Source: an uncultured Lachnospiraceae bacterium (GTDB lineage Bacteria; Bacillota; Clostridia; Lachnospirales; Lachnospiraceae). From it: 29,739 nucleotides of DNA. The notes beneath the pieces are model-generated. The model made no database searches and had not been told where the DNA came from. It worked only from the letters and a program-made list of their open reading frames with translations. The translations under genes were made by a program, and so were the position numbers. Location of the stretch: assembly GCA_910588865.1 (NCBI GenBank), contig CAJUSJ010000046.1, positions 1-29,739 of the forward strand, written 5' to 3'. Shown in pieces: positions 15,615 through 23,879 of this stretch (position 1 is its first letter; the number at the start of each line of letters is the position of its first letter).

Positions 15615-16841
15615 ATGAAATATGTGATTATCGGAGCCGGTGTGGCCGGCATTGAGGCCGCGAAGACCATCCGGCAGAATGACCCCGCGGGCGAGATTCT
15701 CATGATCTCCGCTGACACCTATGTCCACTCCCGCTGTATGCTCCACAAGTACATTTCCGGGGAACGAGATGAAGAGGGTCTTGATTTTACGGAGAAGGAT
15801 TTTTTCCAGCGATATCAGGTGGAATGGAAAAAAGGCGTCCGGGCGCGGAAGATCTCCCCTGACGCGAAAGAAATTGATCTGGACAGCGGCGACAGGGTCA
15901 GCTATGACAAGCTCCTCATAGCCGCGGGTGCCGACAGCTTTATCCCTCCCGTGGGGGAACTCCGAAAAGCCTCCAACGTCTACGGCCTGAGAAATCTGCC
16001 TGACGCCCAGGCCATCGTGAGAGAAGCCCGGCAGGCTGAGCAGGTTCTGGTCATCGGCTCCGGCCTGGTGGGGCTGGATGCCGCTTACGGCCTTTTAGAG
16101 CGGGGAAAGAAGCTGACCATTGTGGAGATGGCTGACCGGATTCTCCCCATGCAGCTGGATGCCCGAGCCGCGAAAGCCTACCAGGAGCGTTTTGAAAAGG
16201 CGGGCGTCCGCTTTGTCCTGGAGAGAAAGGCGTCACAGGCGGTACGCGAGGCCGACGGAAAGATCCACAAAGTCATCCTGGACAACGGGGAGGAGATTCC
16301 CTGCGACCTGATCATCGTCGCGGCAGGCGTCCGGTCCGCCCTGGCCTGTCTGGAAGGCAGCGGCATCGCCGCTGAAAGGGGCATCACCGTAGATGCCTCC
16401 ATGAAGACCTCGGCACCGGACATCTACGCCGCGGGAGACATTACCGCTCTGTCCGGAATCTGGCCCAACGCCGCGGACCAGGGGCGTGTCGCCGGAAAGA
16501 ATATGTGCGGCATAAACGCCAGCTATACCGACACCTACGCCGTTAAAAACACCATCAATTTCTTTGGTCTGGTAACTCTCTGCGTGGGAAGAATCCGGGA
16601 AGAAGAAGGAGACCAGGTACGGATTCGGGAAGACCGCCGGCAGTACAAGCGGATTATCCTGAGAGACGGAAAAGTGGAAGGAATTCTCTTCCAGGGCAAC
16701 ATCGCGGGCGGCGGAATCTGGCAGTATCTTATTAAAAATAAAATTGATATCAGCAAAATCAATAAAGACGTGTTTGACATCACCTACGGGGACTTCTACC
16801 ATGTAGGCCAACGGGGAACATACCAGTGGGTGCCAGAATAA
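15615..16841 (+). CDS. FAD-dependent NAD(P) oxidoreductase of the CO dehydrogenase operon
   Basis: This 408-residue protein is a pyridine-nucleotide-disulfide-oxidoreductase-type flavoprotein. It has an N-terminal FAD-binding GAGVAGIEAA (residues 7-16), an internal NAD(P)-binding GSGLVGLDAA with a downstream acidic residue (TIVEM), and the second FAD motif AAGDITAL. RCMLHKYISGE after the first fold is characteristic, as I recall it, of the flavoproteins found beside cooS and cooF. Such genes are thought to move electrons from CooS/CooF to NAD(P)+. The start follows GAGGAGGTG overlapping the end of cooF. It is the last gene before a strong terminator. The nucleotide preference and direction are inferred; rubredoxin or peroxide detoxification are alternative roles for the family. 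Confidence 0.85.
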   Translation: MKYVIIGAGVAGIEAAKTIRQNDPAGEILMISADTYVHSRCMLHKYISGERDEEGLDFTEKDFFQRYQVEWKKGVRARKISPDAKEIDLDSGDRVSYDKLLIAAGADSFIPPVGELRKASNVYGLRNLPDAQAIVREARQAEQVLVIGSGLVGLDAAYGLLERGKKLTIVEMADRILPMQLDARAAKAYQERFEKAGVRFVLERKASQAVREADGKIHKVILDNGEEIPCDLIIVAAGVRSALACLEGSGIAAERGITVDASMKTSAPDIYAAGDITALSGIWPNAADQGRVAGKNMCGINASYTDTYAVKNTINFFGLVTLCVGRIREEEGDQVRIREDRRQYKRIILRDGKVEGILFQGNIAGGGIWQYLIKNKIDISKINKDVFDITYGDFYHVGQRGTYQWVPE

Positions 16842-16855
16842 TCCCCCACAGTTCA

Positions 16856-16890
16856 GGGCCGGCAGATTCCTCCATCTGCCGGCCCTTCTT
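16856..16890 (+). terminator. Terminator of the cooS operon
   Basis: A perfect 12-bp stem, GGGCCGGCAGAT paired with ATCTGCCGGCCC, has a 6-nt loop and is followed by TTCTTTTC. It begins 14 nt after the flavoprotein stop. The opposite-strand PHP gene ends directly at its right edge, where the hairpin could also help termination, but the T-run lies on the plus side. Confidence 0.9.
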
Positions 16891-16891
16891 T

Positions 16892-17626
16892 TCATTTTCC
16901 CATCAACGAAGCAGCTTGACCCAATGCTTCCAACACCCCCCGAACGCTCTTTTCCTTCACCTGAAGGGTCAGCTGGGGCTCATGGATGTGCTCCAGATAA
17001 TGGGCATCGGAATTGCTGATGATCCCGCAGCCATCCAGATAAGGATTGGCCTTCTTAAGCTTATGAAGCTTTGTCAGGTCCTTCACCTCCGCTGTGACAA
17101 ACCTGCTGTCCGGCGGGATGAATCCCAGGTTGGCGATCAGGCTGTTGGCTGTCTTGTCCACATGGGCTGGAAACATGACGCCTCCGTAGCTCCTCACCAG
17201 CTCCCACAGCCCCTCAAAGGAAATATCTGTCGCATTGATCAGCAGATTTGGCACAGTACCGCGGATCTCATCATTGTTGTTGTAGATCAGCTGCCTGCCA
17301 AAAATCTCCTCTTTGTTGGGAAACGGGATCAGCTTGTCGTACACATAGGCGTCAAACTCCATGGCAGCCTTCAGCTCCTGGAACAAGCACACCGCGTGAA
17401 CCTCCTCTGAGGTGTTGATCTCCATCCCCGGGATGGCCAGAATCCCGTACTCGGAAGCCGCCGCCAGAACGGCGGGGCAGTTTTTGCAGGAATTGTGGTC
17501 CGTCACCGCTATCACATCCAGCCCTTTGATCACTGACATGCCAACGATGTTGGCAGGGGTCATGTCATCGTCTCCGCATGGGGAGAGACAGGAGTGGATA
17601 TGCAGGTCATAGTACAGTTCAGCCAT
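16892..17626 (-). CDS. PHP-domain metal-dependent phosphoesterase
   Basis: This 244-residue protein has the PHP metal-site motifs: DLHIHS near the N-terminus, AVTDHNS, GMEI, FPAHVDK and SNSDAHY. Related proteins hydrolyse phosphate esters such as pAp or phosphohistidine, or are uncharacterised. The ATG at 17626 (MAELYYD) overlaps the last codons of the DRTGG gene; an ATG four codons earlier (17638) is equally possible, and neither has a strong binding site, which suggests coupled translation. Extra cysteines (CLSPCGDD, CKNCP) sit near the metal motifs. It closes a minus-strand cluster facing the hydrogenase operon, so a role in hydrogenase-linked signalling is likely but unproven. Confidence 0.85.
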   Translation of the reverse strand: MAELYYDLHIHSCLSPCGDDDMTPANIVGMSVIKGLDVIAVTDHNSCKNCPAVLAAASEYGILAIPGMEINTSEEVHAVCLFQELKAAMEFDAYVYDKLIPFPNKEEIFGRQLIYNNNDEIRGTVPNLLINATDISFEGLWELVRSYGGVMFPAHVDKTANSLIANLGFIPPDSRFVTAEVKDLTKLHKLKKANPYLDGCGIISNSDAHYLEHIHEPQLTLQVKEKSVRGVLEALGQAASLMGK

Positions 17627-17954
17627 GAAGCAGCCCATGGACCTTTAAGGCCGCCTGAAAAATGGGCTCCTCTGTGGCCAGCACCGTCACTCCCTGCTGC
17701 TCTGCCCTGGCCCGGCACATGTCATCGGGCTGTGCCCCCTCCGCCAGGACCACACAGGCCACATCCGCTAAGGTCGCCACCGCGATAGTGTTCACATTGC
17801 CCATGACCGTCACCCATGCGCTGTCCGACGGCGCTCTTCCCATAGCAATGCTTAAAAGGTCGCAACAGAAAATGCCTGTCACCTCCCGGGACAGGTCATC
17901 TCCTTCCACCACTACCTTGAATAGTTCTTTTTTAATCAATTCTTCCACAGTCAT
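17619..17954 (-). CDS. DRTGG-domain protein (second copy)
   Basis: This 111-residue stand-alone DRTGG (PF07085) protein begins MTVEELIKK and shows alternating strands and small loops. ANVNTIAVATL-type and VVLAEGAQPDD segments match those of the copy at 19967-20314 (IIFVRGKKPDD), and both end after a GLLHG or GLHGG motif. DRTGG domains also occur in phosphotransacetylase-like proteins and next to CBS domains; ligand binding is suspected but not established. GGAGAGAA lies upstream of the ATG. The stop overlaps the start of the PHP gene. The 161-nt gap before it, down from the HydS-like gene, holds no recognisable element. Confidence 0.8.
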   Translation of the reverse strand: MTVEELIKKELFKVVVEGDDLSREVTGIFCCDLLSIAMGRAPSDSAWVTVMGNVNTIAVATLADVACVVLAEGAQPDDMCRARAEQQGVTVLATEEPIFQAALKVHGLLHG

Positions 17955-18115
17955 AGTCTCTATTCTCTCCTGTTATCCGGCTCTGGCTGCCCTCACCGGG
18001 CTGTTCACAGGCTTCTGCCGCTTCCATCCCCTCCAGAGAGTCCCAGCCTTTTATGGCGGATCCCTCCTAAGGGCAGCCGCCAGGAACCTGCCCAGGCAGC
18101 AGCGCCGCCTTCCTC

Positions 18116-19531
18116 TCAGTCATCATCCGCCGTAACATTCTCATCCTTTACCTTGCTGTCGAGAATGGCCATCTCTTCCGATATCATCTGTATGTACTCT
18201 TTCAGAGCGTTCATCCGGCCTCTGTCCTTGTTCTCGCTCTCCCGTTCCGCCAGGTCCTCCGCCAAAATCGCCACCTCCTGGGACAGCTTGTGGAGATTGT
18301 CCCTGAGATAGTAGACACAGTCCCTCTCACTGGCGTCTCCCCGGACAATATCCTCTGCCAGGGCTTTGCAGGTAGGCGCTCCGCAGGACCCGCAGTCCAG
18401 TCCCGGCAGCTTCTTGCACAGGCGTTCCACCCTCTCTAACCGGGAGAAGCTCTCCATCATATTGTCGCCTAACCGGAACACCGGCTCAAACTGGACTCCC
18501 GTGGTCCAGGGCACATATTCTTCTGTTCCCTCTTCCATGTGGCTCCTGGCCACTGGCATGTATTTGCGGAGGCGCTTTAACTTTACCTCGGCCACGTAGG
18601 GGTTCTCCACAGTCAGGACGCCCCCTACACACCCGCCGTTGCAGGCGTTCAGCTCAACAAACTGGAGATTGTCAAATTTCTCATCCTCCAGATCCTCCAA
18701 CACCCGGATCACGTTCTCGATTCCGTCGGCCGCCAAGTAATTTTCCGAAAACAGCCCGCTGGCCTCCCCGCCGCTGCGGCCCCAGCTGATGCCGATCTTT
18801 CCGGAGATACTTAACTCCTCCGGATCCTCCCCCACCGCTTTCATGTGGGACAGAAGCTGGGGGTACACGTCCTTGATGGCCAGCACATGATCTACCTGGC
18901 TCTTCTCTGTCCCCAGAGGCGCTTTCACGTATGTCACCTTGGAGGGGCAGGGGGAGATGAAAAAGATACCGATCTTCTCCCTGGGAAGCCCTGTCTTTTT
19001 CAGGGCCCTCTCCGCCGCCAGCCCTGCCGCCACCTCAATAGGCGGATTTAAAGGCAGCATGTGGGGAATCAGGTTGGGAAATCTCACCCGTATAAGGCGC
19101 ACCACAGAGGAACACGCTGTGCTGATAATGGGAACCTGGTCCTGGTGCTCCGAGATGTACCGCCTGGTTGCCTCAGACACGATCTCCGCCGCCGCGCTGA
19201 CCTCGAAAACGTCGTCAAATCCCATCATCTTTAAAGCATTAAGCACAATATTCACATCTTCAAGGTTGTTAAACTGACTGTACAGAGACGGAGCGGGAAG
19301 GGCCACTGTGTATTCGTACTGGCGCACGGTCTCCACCCTGTCGTAGGTGGCGATCTTGGCGTGATGGGGACAAATGCGGATGCACTCCCCGCAGTCAATA
19401 CAGAACTTGGCGTTGATCAGTGCCTTTCCGTCCCTGACCCGTATGGCCTGGGTGGGGCAGCGCTTGATGCAGTTGATGCAGCCCTTGCACAGAGAAGGCT
19501 CCAGCCGCACAGAATGATAGAATTTATCCAT
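18116..19531 (-). CDS. HydS-like [FeFe]-hydrogenase homologue, putative H2/redox sensor
   Basis: This 471-residue protein opens with two [4Fe-4S] motifs (Cys15-18-21-25 and Cys44-47-50-54). A divergent H-cluster domain follows: L1 STACSSVV (Cys140), L2 SPCPSK (Cys195) and L3 NACNGGCVGG (Cys297, Cys301). After residue 370 comes an extra iron-sulfur motif, CKKLPGLDCGSCGAPTC with Cys405 (PF04060-like), then a helical, probably coiled-coil tail. All four H-cluster cysteines are kept but the surrounding residues differ strongly from the catalytic hydrogenase at 23880-25628. That fits the sensory group C/D class. No PAS, kinase or phosphatase domain is attached, so output would have to pass to neighbours such as the anti-sigma-like ATPase 13 nt upstream. 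The sensory role is inferred from family and context. Confidence 0.85.
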   Translation of the reverse strand: MDKFYHSVRLEPSLCKGCINCIKRCPTQAIRVRDGKALINAKFCIDCGECIRICPHHAKIATYDRVETVRQYEYTVALPAPSLYSQFNNLEDVNIVLNALKMMGFDDVFEVSAAAEIVSEATRRYISEHQDQVPIISTACSSVVRLIRVRFPNLIPHMLPLNPPIEVAAGLAAERALKKTGLPREKIGIFFISPCPSKVTYVKAPLGTEKSQVDHVLAIKDVYPQLLSHMKAVGEDPEELSISGKIGISWGRSGGEASGLFSENYLAADGIENVIRVLEDLEDEKFDNLQFVELNACNGGCVGGVLTVENPYVAEVKLKRLRKYMPVARSHMEEGTEEYVPWTTGVQFEPVFRLGDNMMESFSRLERVERLCKKLPGLDCGSCGAPTCKALAEDIVRGDASERDCVYYLRDNLHKLSQEVAILAEDLAERESENKDRGRMNALKEYIQMISEEMAILDSKVKDENVTADDD

Positions 19532-19544
19532 CCCTTGCTCCTCT

Positions 19545-19967
19545 CTATATTTTCACCACCATGGTGATGGTTGTTCCCACCCCCAGAGTTGTCTCGATAT
19601 TCATCTCATCTGTATACTTTTTCATATTAGGCAGGCCCATGCCCGCTCCAAAGCCCAGTGAGCGCACCTCGTCCGGCGCTGTGGACCAGCCGGCCTGCAT
19701 GGCCCGCTCCACATCCGGGATCCCCGGACCCTTGTCCGCCAGTATCATCCTGATCTCCGTGGGGGATATCTCCACCGTGATCTTTCCGCCCTCAGCGTGG
19801 ATGACCATGTTGATCTCTCCCTCGTACATGGCGATGGCCACTTTGCGGATCGCCGCCGGGGAAACTCCCACCTGTTTTAATTTGCTCTTCACATCGCTGC
19901 TGGCCTCCCCGGCTCTGGTAAAATCGTCAGGGGATATCTCATAAGTCAGAGCAATCACATCTGCCAT
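19545..19967 (-). CDS. RsbW-like anti-sigma-type ATPase
   Basis: This 140-residue GHKL (HATPase_c) protein contains an N-box-like region (IAMYEGEINMVIHA), a G1 box (DKGPGIPD) and a G2-like GFGAGMGLPNMKKY, ending in GTTITMVV. The size and layout match RsbW/SpoIIAB serine-kinase anti-sigma factors rather than two-component kinases. The N-box has Glu/Asn in the expected positions for ATP binding. ATG overlaps the stop of the DRTGG gene (TAATG), so the pair is translationally coupled, and the HydS-like gene follows after 13 nt. No sigma factor or STAS partner is visible in the window. Confidence 0.85.
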   Translation of the reverse strand: MADVIALTYEISPDDFTRAGEASSDVKSKLKQVGVSPAAIRKVAIAMYEGEINMVIHAEGGKITVEISPTEIRMILADKGPGIPDVERAMQAGWSTAPDEVRSLGFGAGMGLPNMKKYTDEMNIETTLGVGTTITMVVKI

Positions 19968-20314
19968 TATATCGCACCTCCATGAAGTCCTGCCTCATAC
20001 AACATGCCGCAGGAAGAAAACATCCTGTGCCCGGTCTCCAGCACCACCAGATCCCTCTCCCTGGCCATGTCCAGGATAGTGTCGTCCGGTTTCTTGCCCC
20101 TCACAAAAATAATACAGACAATATCCAGCATCTCCGCGGTCCGGATCACCTGCGGGTTGCATAAGCCTGTCAGCAGGATCGAGTGGTCCTTGGAAAACGC
20201 CAGCACATCGCTCATCATATCGGAACCGCAGGCGCTGCGCACTTCCCGGTCCAGGTTCTCCTCTCCCACCAGAACCCTCGCGCCAAGTACATTCATCGCG
20301 TCTCTAACTGTCAT
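19967..20314 (-). CDS. DRTGG-domain protein (first copy)
   Basis: This 115-residue protein begins MTVRDAMNVLGARVL and is a stand-alone DRTGG domain like the copy at 17619-17954. The chosen ATG at 20314 has CAGGAGGGG just upstream; a longer frame to 20374 would add 20 residues (MVFYYYGKEVLKLRK) but would cover the likely promoter and lacks a site. It is the first gene of the minus-strand cluster DRTGG, RsbW-like, HydS-like, DRTGG, PHP, divergent from hydC. Small-molecule binding is assumed from the family; the ligand is unknown. Confidence 0.82.
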   Translation of the reverse strand: MTVRDAMNVLGARVLVGEENLDREVRSACGSDMMSDVLAFSKDHSILLTGLCNPQVIRTAEMLDIVCIIFVRGKKPDDTILDMARERDLVVLETGHRMFSSCGMLYEAGLHGGAI

Positions 20315-20364
20315 GATTCCCCTCCTGTATTTTCGTAATTTTAATACTTCCTTTCCATAATAAT

Positions 20365-20393
20365 AGAATACCATTGACTGCCGTGATATTCAA
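20365..20393 (-). promoter_or_regulatory. Promoter of the HydS/DRTGG cluster
   Basis: On the minus strand TTGAAT (20393-20388) and TATTCT (20370-20365) are spaced 17 bp apart, about 50 nt before the DRTGG start. It faces away from the hydC promoter within the same intergenic region, so the two could be co-regulated. Confidence 0.55.
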
Positions 20394-20424
20394 CCGTCAC
20401 TTTTTGCATAATGCTGTATTTTTT

Positions 20425-20453
20425 TTGATATTTCTTTCCTTTTCTGATATTTT
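20425..20453 (+). promoter_or_regulatory. Likely promoter of hydCEDBA, with a long leader
   Basis: TTGATA (20425-20430), a 17-bp spacer and TATTTT (20448-20453) are the best pair. The resulting leader of about 140 nt contains TGCCGG...CCGGCA (about 20493-20524), a 6-bp stem with a long AT-rich loop. A second AT-rich stretch around 20479-20491 could be an alternative -10. No clear Rex-type TTGTTAA...TTAACAA site was found by eye. Confidence 0.45.
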
Positions 20454-20601
20454 GGTAGATTTTTTATCATCTGCATGTTAAAATACATTATAGCCTGCCG
20501 GGTGTCCCCCAAATATATATCCGGCAGTTATGTGCGCGTCCTGACACTGCGGGCGTACATTGCATGAATCTCAACCAATTTATCAGGAGGAGGATATTAA
20601 C

Positions 20602-21096
20602 ATGGCTTCTAAGAAAGAACATGTTCCTTTCAGCGGCACCCCTGAGCAGGAAGCTGCCTTAAAAAAGGTGATCGCCGAACTGAAAGACACAAAAGGCGCG
20701 CTGATGCCCATTATGCAGCAGGCCCAGGATATTTATGGTTATCTCCCTATTGAGGTGCAGACCATGATTTCCGATGAAACCGGAATCCCCTTAGAGAAGA
20801 TCTACGGAGTTTCCACATTTTATTCCCAGTTTGCCCTGCAGCCCAAAGGCAAATACCAGATCTCTGTCTGCCTGGGTACTGCCTGCTATGTAAAAGGGTC
20901 AGGCGCTATCTTCAGCAAACTGGAGGAGCTTTTAGGAATTACCAACGGCGAATGTACTTCCGACGGACGTTTCTCACTGGATTCCTGCCGCTGTGTGGGT
21001 GCCTGCGGACTGGCTCCTGTCATGATGATCAACGATGAGGTCTATGGCAGACTGACTCCGGACGACATACCGGGAATCCTGGCAAAGTATAAATAG
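20602..21096 (+). CDS. hydC: Bifurcating hydrogenase NuoE-like subunit
   Basis: This 164-residue thioredoxin-fold [2Fe-2S] protein corresponds to the 24-kDa subunit of complex I and to HydC of electron-bifurcating hydrogenases. The N-terminal helical part (PIMQQAQDIYGYLP) is typical, and the four cluster cysteines appear as CLGTAC and CRCVGAC. AGGAGGAGG precedes the ATG at 20602; the frame extends to 20560 without a good start. It heads the order hydC, hydE, hydD, hydB, hydA, the arrangement known from Acetobacterium woodii. It docks with HydB, passing electrons between FMN and the cluster chain. Confidence 0.93.
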   Translation: MASKKEHVPFSGTPEQEAALKKVIAELKDTKGALMPIMQQAQDIYGYLPIEVQTMISDETGIPLEKIYGVSTFYSQFALQPKGKYQISVCLGTACYVKGSGAIFSKLEELLGITNGECTSDGRFSLDSCRCVGACGLAPVMMINDEVYGRLTPDDIPGILAKYK

Positions 21097-21098
21097 TC

Positions 21099-21659
21099 AT
21101 GATGACAGAAATCTCTCTGAATATACTGGATGTGGCGGAGAATTCCACCAGGGCCGGCGCGTCTTTGGTGACCATCACCGTGGAGGCGGATTTTTCCCAG
21201 GACCGGCTCACGGTTGTCATAGACGACAACGGCCGGGGCATGACGCCGGAGCAGGTAGAGCAGGTTACGGATCCTTTTTTTACCAGCCGCGCCACCCGCA
21301 AGGTTGGCCTTGGAGTTCCTTTTTTCAAATTCGCGGCAGAGAGCACGGGGGGAAGCTTTACCATCACCTCCCAACTTGGGGTCGGCACCACGGTGACAGC
21401 GGTCTTTGTGCTGTCCCACATTGACCGGATGCCTTTAGGCGATATCAACACCACCATACATACCCTGGTGGTCTACCACCCTGGGACCGATTTTCTTTAC
21501 CGCTACCGCTACAACGATCGTTCCTTTGTCCTGGACACACGGGAATTCCGGCAGATCCTGGGAGAAGATATTCCCTTTGATGCGCCGGACATTTCCGCTT
21601 ATATTATGGATTACCTAAATGAAAACAAACTGGAAACTGACGGCGGCGCTGTCTATTAG
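21099..21659 (+). CDS. hydE: GHKL ATPase of the hydrogenase operon
   Basis: This 186-residue protein has a histidine-kinase-type ATP-binding domain: N box (LNILDVAENSTRA), G1 (IDDNGRGM), F box (DPFFTSRA) and G2 (VGLGVPFFK). It has no sensor, dimerisation or phosphoacceptor domain. The C-terminal 60 residues are unassigned. In Acetobacterium woodii the gene in this position is called hydE and its product was not part of the purified complex, as I recall; it must not be confused with the radical-SAM maturase HydE. The ATG lies 2 nt after the hydC stop, so translation is coupled. It is the second ATPase of this fold around the hydrogenase genes, besides the RsbW-like one. Confidence 0.85.
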   Translation: MMTEISLNILDVAENSTRAGASLVTITVEADFSQDRLTVVIDDNGRGMTPEQVEQVTDPFFTSRATRKVGLGVPFFKFAAESTGGSFTITSQLGVGTTVTAVFVLSHIDRMPLGDINTTIHTLVVYHPGTDFLYRYRYNDRSFVLDTREFRQILGEDIPFDAPDISAYIMDYLNENKLETDGGAVY

Positions 21660-21683
21660 CCGCCAGATTGGAGGATCAAACAT

Positions 21684-22061
21684 ATGAAGTCTCTTGAAGA
21701 ATTGAGAGCTATCCGCGAGAAGATGCAGAGCCAGGTGAGCATGCGGGCTGAGGACCACAGCCACACCCGGGTGGTAGTCGGCATGGCTACCTGCGGCATC
21801 GCCAGCGGGGCAAGACCTGTCCTGACCAAGTTATCCACCCTGGTGCAGGAGAAGAATTTAACCGACAAGATCTCCGTAACCCAGACCGGCTGTATCGGAC
21901 TGTGCCAGTACGAACCCATCGTGGAGGTCATGGAGCCTGGCAAGCAGAAGATCACCTACATCAAGATGACCCCTGAGAAGGCCGAGGAAGTGCTGGAGAA
22001 ACACTTAATCGGCGGCCATATCGTGGAAGAATACACCTTAAGCGGTGCAGATATCAAATAA
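21684..22061 (+). CDS. hydD: Bifurcating hydrogenase [2Fe-2S] small subunit
   Basis: This 125-residue thioredoxin-like ferredoxin shows the four-cysteine pattern of the NuoE/NuoF N-terminal type: ATCGIASG near residues 36-41 and QTGCIGLC near 70-75. The same fold begins HydB, so it may have arisen by duplication. GGAGGATC precedes the ATG. It corresponds to HydD in the A. woodii-type operon. Its place in the electron path is not settled by sequence alone. Confidence 0.88.
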   Translation: MKSLEELRAIREKMQSQVSMRAEDHSHTRVVVGMATCGIASGARPVLTKLSTLVQEKNLTDKISVTQTGCIGLCQYEPIVEVMEPGKQKITYIKMTPEKAEEVLEKHLIGGHIVEEYTLSGADIK

Positions 22062-22073
22062 GGAGGAAACCAG

Positions 22074-23864
22074 ATGTATCGTTCACATGTATTAGTTTGC
22101 GGCGGAACAGGATGTACTTCCTCCGGAAGCCAGCAGATTATGGAAGCCTTAAAGGCTGAGATCGCGAAAAATGACCTGACAGAGGAAGTGTCCGTTGTCC
22201 AGACCGGCTGTCACGGACTGTGCGCGTTAGGCCCCATTATGATCATTTATCCTGACGCTACTTTCTACTCCATGGTCAAGGTGGAGGATATCCCGGAGAT
22301 CGTGGCCGAGCACCTGTTAAAGGGAAGAGTTGTCACCAGACTCCTGTACAATGAGACCGTGACCCCGGCAGGCAGCGTAAAAGCCCTGATCGACACGGAT
22401 TTCTATAAGAAACAGCACCGCATCGCCCTGAGAAACTGCGGCATCATCAACCCGGAAGTCATTGAGGAGTACATAGGAACCGGCGGCTATGAGGCTCTCG
22501 GTAAAGTTCTCACTGAGATGACCCCTGACGACGTGATTCAGTGCCTTTTAGACTCCGGTCTGCGGGGAAGAGGCGGCGGCGGATTCCCCACCGGCTTAAA
22601 GTGGAAGCTGGCCAAGCAAAATGACGCTGACCAGAAGTACGTGTGCTGCAACGCCGATGAGGGTGACCCGGGAGCGTTCATGGACCGTTCCGTTCTTGAG
22701 GGCGACCCACACGCGGTTTTAGAGGCCATGGCCATTGCCGGATACGCCATCGGCGCTTCCCAGGGTTACATCTATGTCCGGGCCGAGTACCCCATTGCTG
22801 TTGAGCGTCTGAAGATCGCCATCAACCAGGCCAGGGAGATGGAACTTTTAGGCAACAATATCTTTGGCTCTGACTTCTCCTTTGACATTGACTTGAGACT
22901 GGGCGCGGGCGCTTTTGTCTGCGGCGAGGAGACCGCCCTTATGACCTCCATTGAGGGCAACCGGGGTGAGCCCAGGCCCAGACCGCCTTTCCCGGCTCAG
23001 AAGGGACTTTTCGGAAAACCAACTATTTTAAATAACGTGGAAACTTACGCCAACATCCCCCAGATTATCCTTCACGGCGCTCAGTGGTTTGCCTCCATGG
23101 GCACAGAGAAGTCCAAGGGCACCAAGGTCTTTGCCCTGGGCGGCAAGATCCACAACACAGGCCTTGTGGAGATTCCCATGGGAACCACTCTCCGGGAAGT
23201 CATTGAGGAGATCGGCGGCGGAATTCCAAACGGCAAGAAGTTTAAGGCAGCTCAGACCGGCGGACCTTCCGGCGGCTGTATCCCGGCAGAGCATTTTGAC
23301 ATCCCCATTGATTATGACAATCTGATCTCCATCGGCTCCATGATGGGTTCCGGCGGACTCATTGTCATGGATGAGGATGACTGTATGGTGGATATCGCCA
23401 AGTTCTTCCTGGAGTTTACCGTGGAGGAGTCCTGCGGCAAGTGTACCCCCTGCCGGGTGGGAACCAAGCGCATGCTGGAGATCTTAACCAAGATCACCAA
23501 GGGCCAGGCCACCATGGAGGACTTGGACAAACTGGAGGAGCTGTGCTACTACATCAAAGACAACTCCCTGTGCGGCTTGGGGCAGACTGCCCCCAACCCG
23601 GTTCTCTCCACACTCCGCTATTTCCGGGACGAGTACGAGGCTCACATCAAGGAGAAGAGGTGTCCCGCAGGCGTATGCAAGGCCCTTCTTTCCTACCGCA
23701 TTGATGCCGACAAATGCCGCGGATGTACCCTGTGCGCCCGCAACTGTCCAAACAACGCCATCTCCGGAACTGTCCGCAATCCTCATGTCATTGACCAGGA
23801 TAAGTGTATCAAGTGCGGCGCCTGTATGGAGAAATGTAAATTCGGCGCAATCTACAAAAAGTAA
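22074..23864 (+). CDS. hydB: Bifurcating hydrogenase NuoF-like flavoprotein subunit
   Basis: This 596-residue subunit binds NAD(H) and FMN and is the likely bifurcation site. It starts with a thioredoxin-like [2Fe-2S] domain (Cys9, Cys14, Cys46, Cys50). The NuoF core follows, with the FMN/NADH motif RGRGGGGFPTGLKW near residues 164-177 and GDPGAFMDRSVLEGDPH further on. Next come a SLBB-like region, the [4Fe-4S] motif ESCGKCTPCRVGT, and two C-terminal ferredoxin clusters (CRGCTLCARNC and CIKCGACMEKC). This domain order is that of HydB in trimeric bifurcating hydrogenases. AAGGAGGAAA precedes the ATG, and hydA follows 15 nt after the stop. Confidence 0.95.
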   Translation: MYRSHVLVCGGTGCTSSGSQQIMEALKAEIAKNDLTEEVSVVQTGCHGLCALGPIMIIYPDATFYSMVKVEDIPEIVAEHLLKGRVVTRLLYNETVTPAGSVKALIDTDFYKKQHRIALRNCGIINPEVIEEYIGTGGYEALGKVLTEMTPDDVIQCLLDSGLRGRGGGGFPTGLKWKLAKQNDADQKYVCCNADEGDPGAFMDRSVLEGDPHAVLEAMAIAGYAIGASQGYIYVRAEYPIAVERLKIAINQAREMELLGNNIFGSDFSFDIDLRLGAGAFVCGEETALMTSIEGNRGEPRPRPPFPAQKGLFGKPTILNNVETYANIPQIILHGAQWFASMGTEKSKGTKVFALGGKIHNTGLVEIPMGTTLREVIEEIGGGIPNGKKFKAAQTGGPSGGCIPAEHFDIPIDYDNLISIGSMMGSGGLIVMDEDDCMVDIAKFFLEFTVEESCGKCTPCRVGTKRMLEILTKITKGQATMEDLDKLEELCYYIKDNSLCGLGQTAPNPVLSTLRYFRDEYEAHIKEKRCPAGVCKALLSYRIDADKCRGCTLCARNCPNNAISGTVRNPHVIDQDKCIKCGACMEKCKFGAIYKK

Positions 23865-23879
23865 TGGAGGAGAATCGGA

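Noticed and set aside
16233..16895. A 220-codon minus-strand frame under the flavoprotein gene
   Set aside because: The plus-strand gene has FAD and NAD(P) motifs and a proper binding site; the minus frame covers the operon terminator and has no supporting features.
20315..20374. A 20-residue N-terminal extension of the first DRTGG protein
   Set aside because: The extension overlaps the predicted -10 box and lacks a binding site, whereas ATG 20314 is preceded by AGGAGGGG.
20375..20601. A Rex binding site upstream of hydC
   Set aside because: No TTGTTAA-type half-sites with the right spacing were found by eye. A matrix scan could revisit this.
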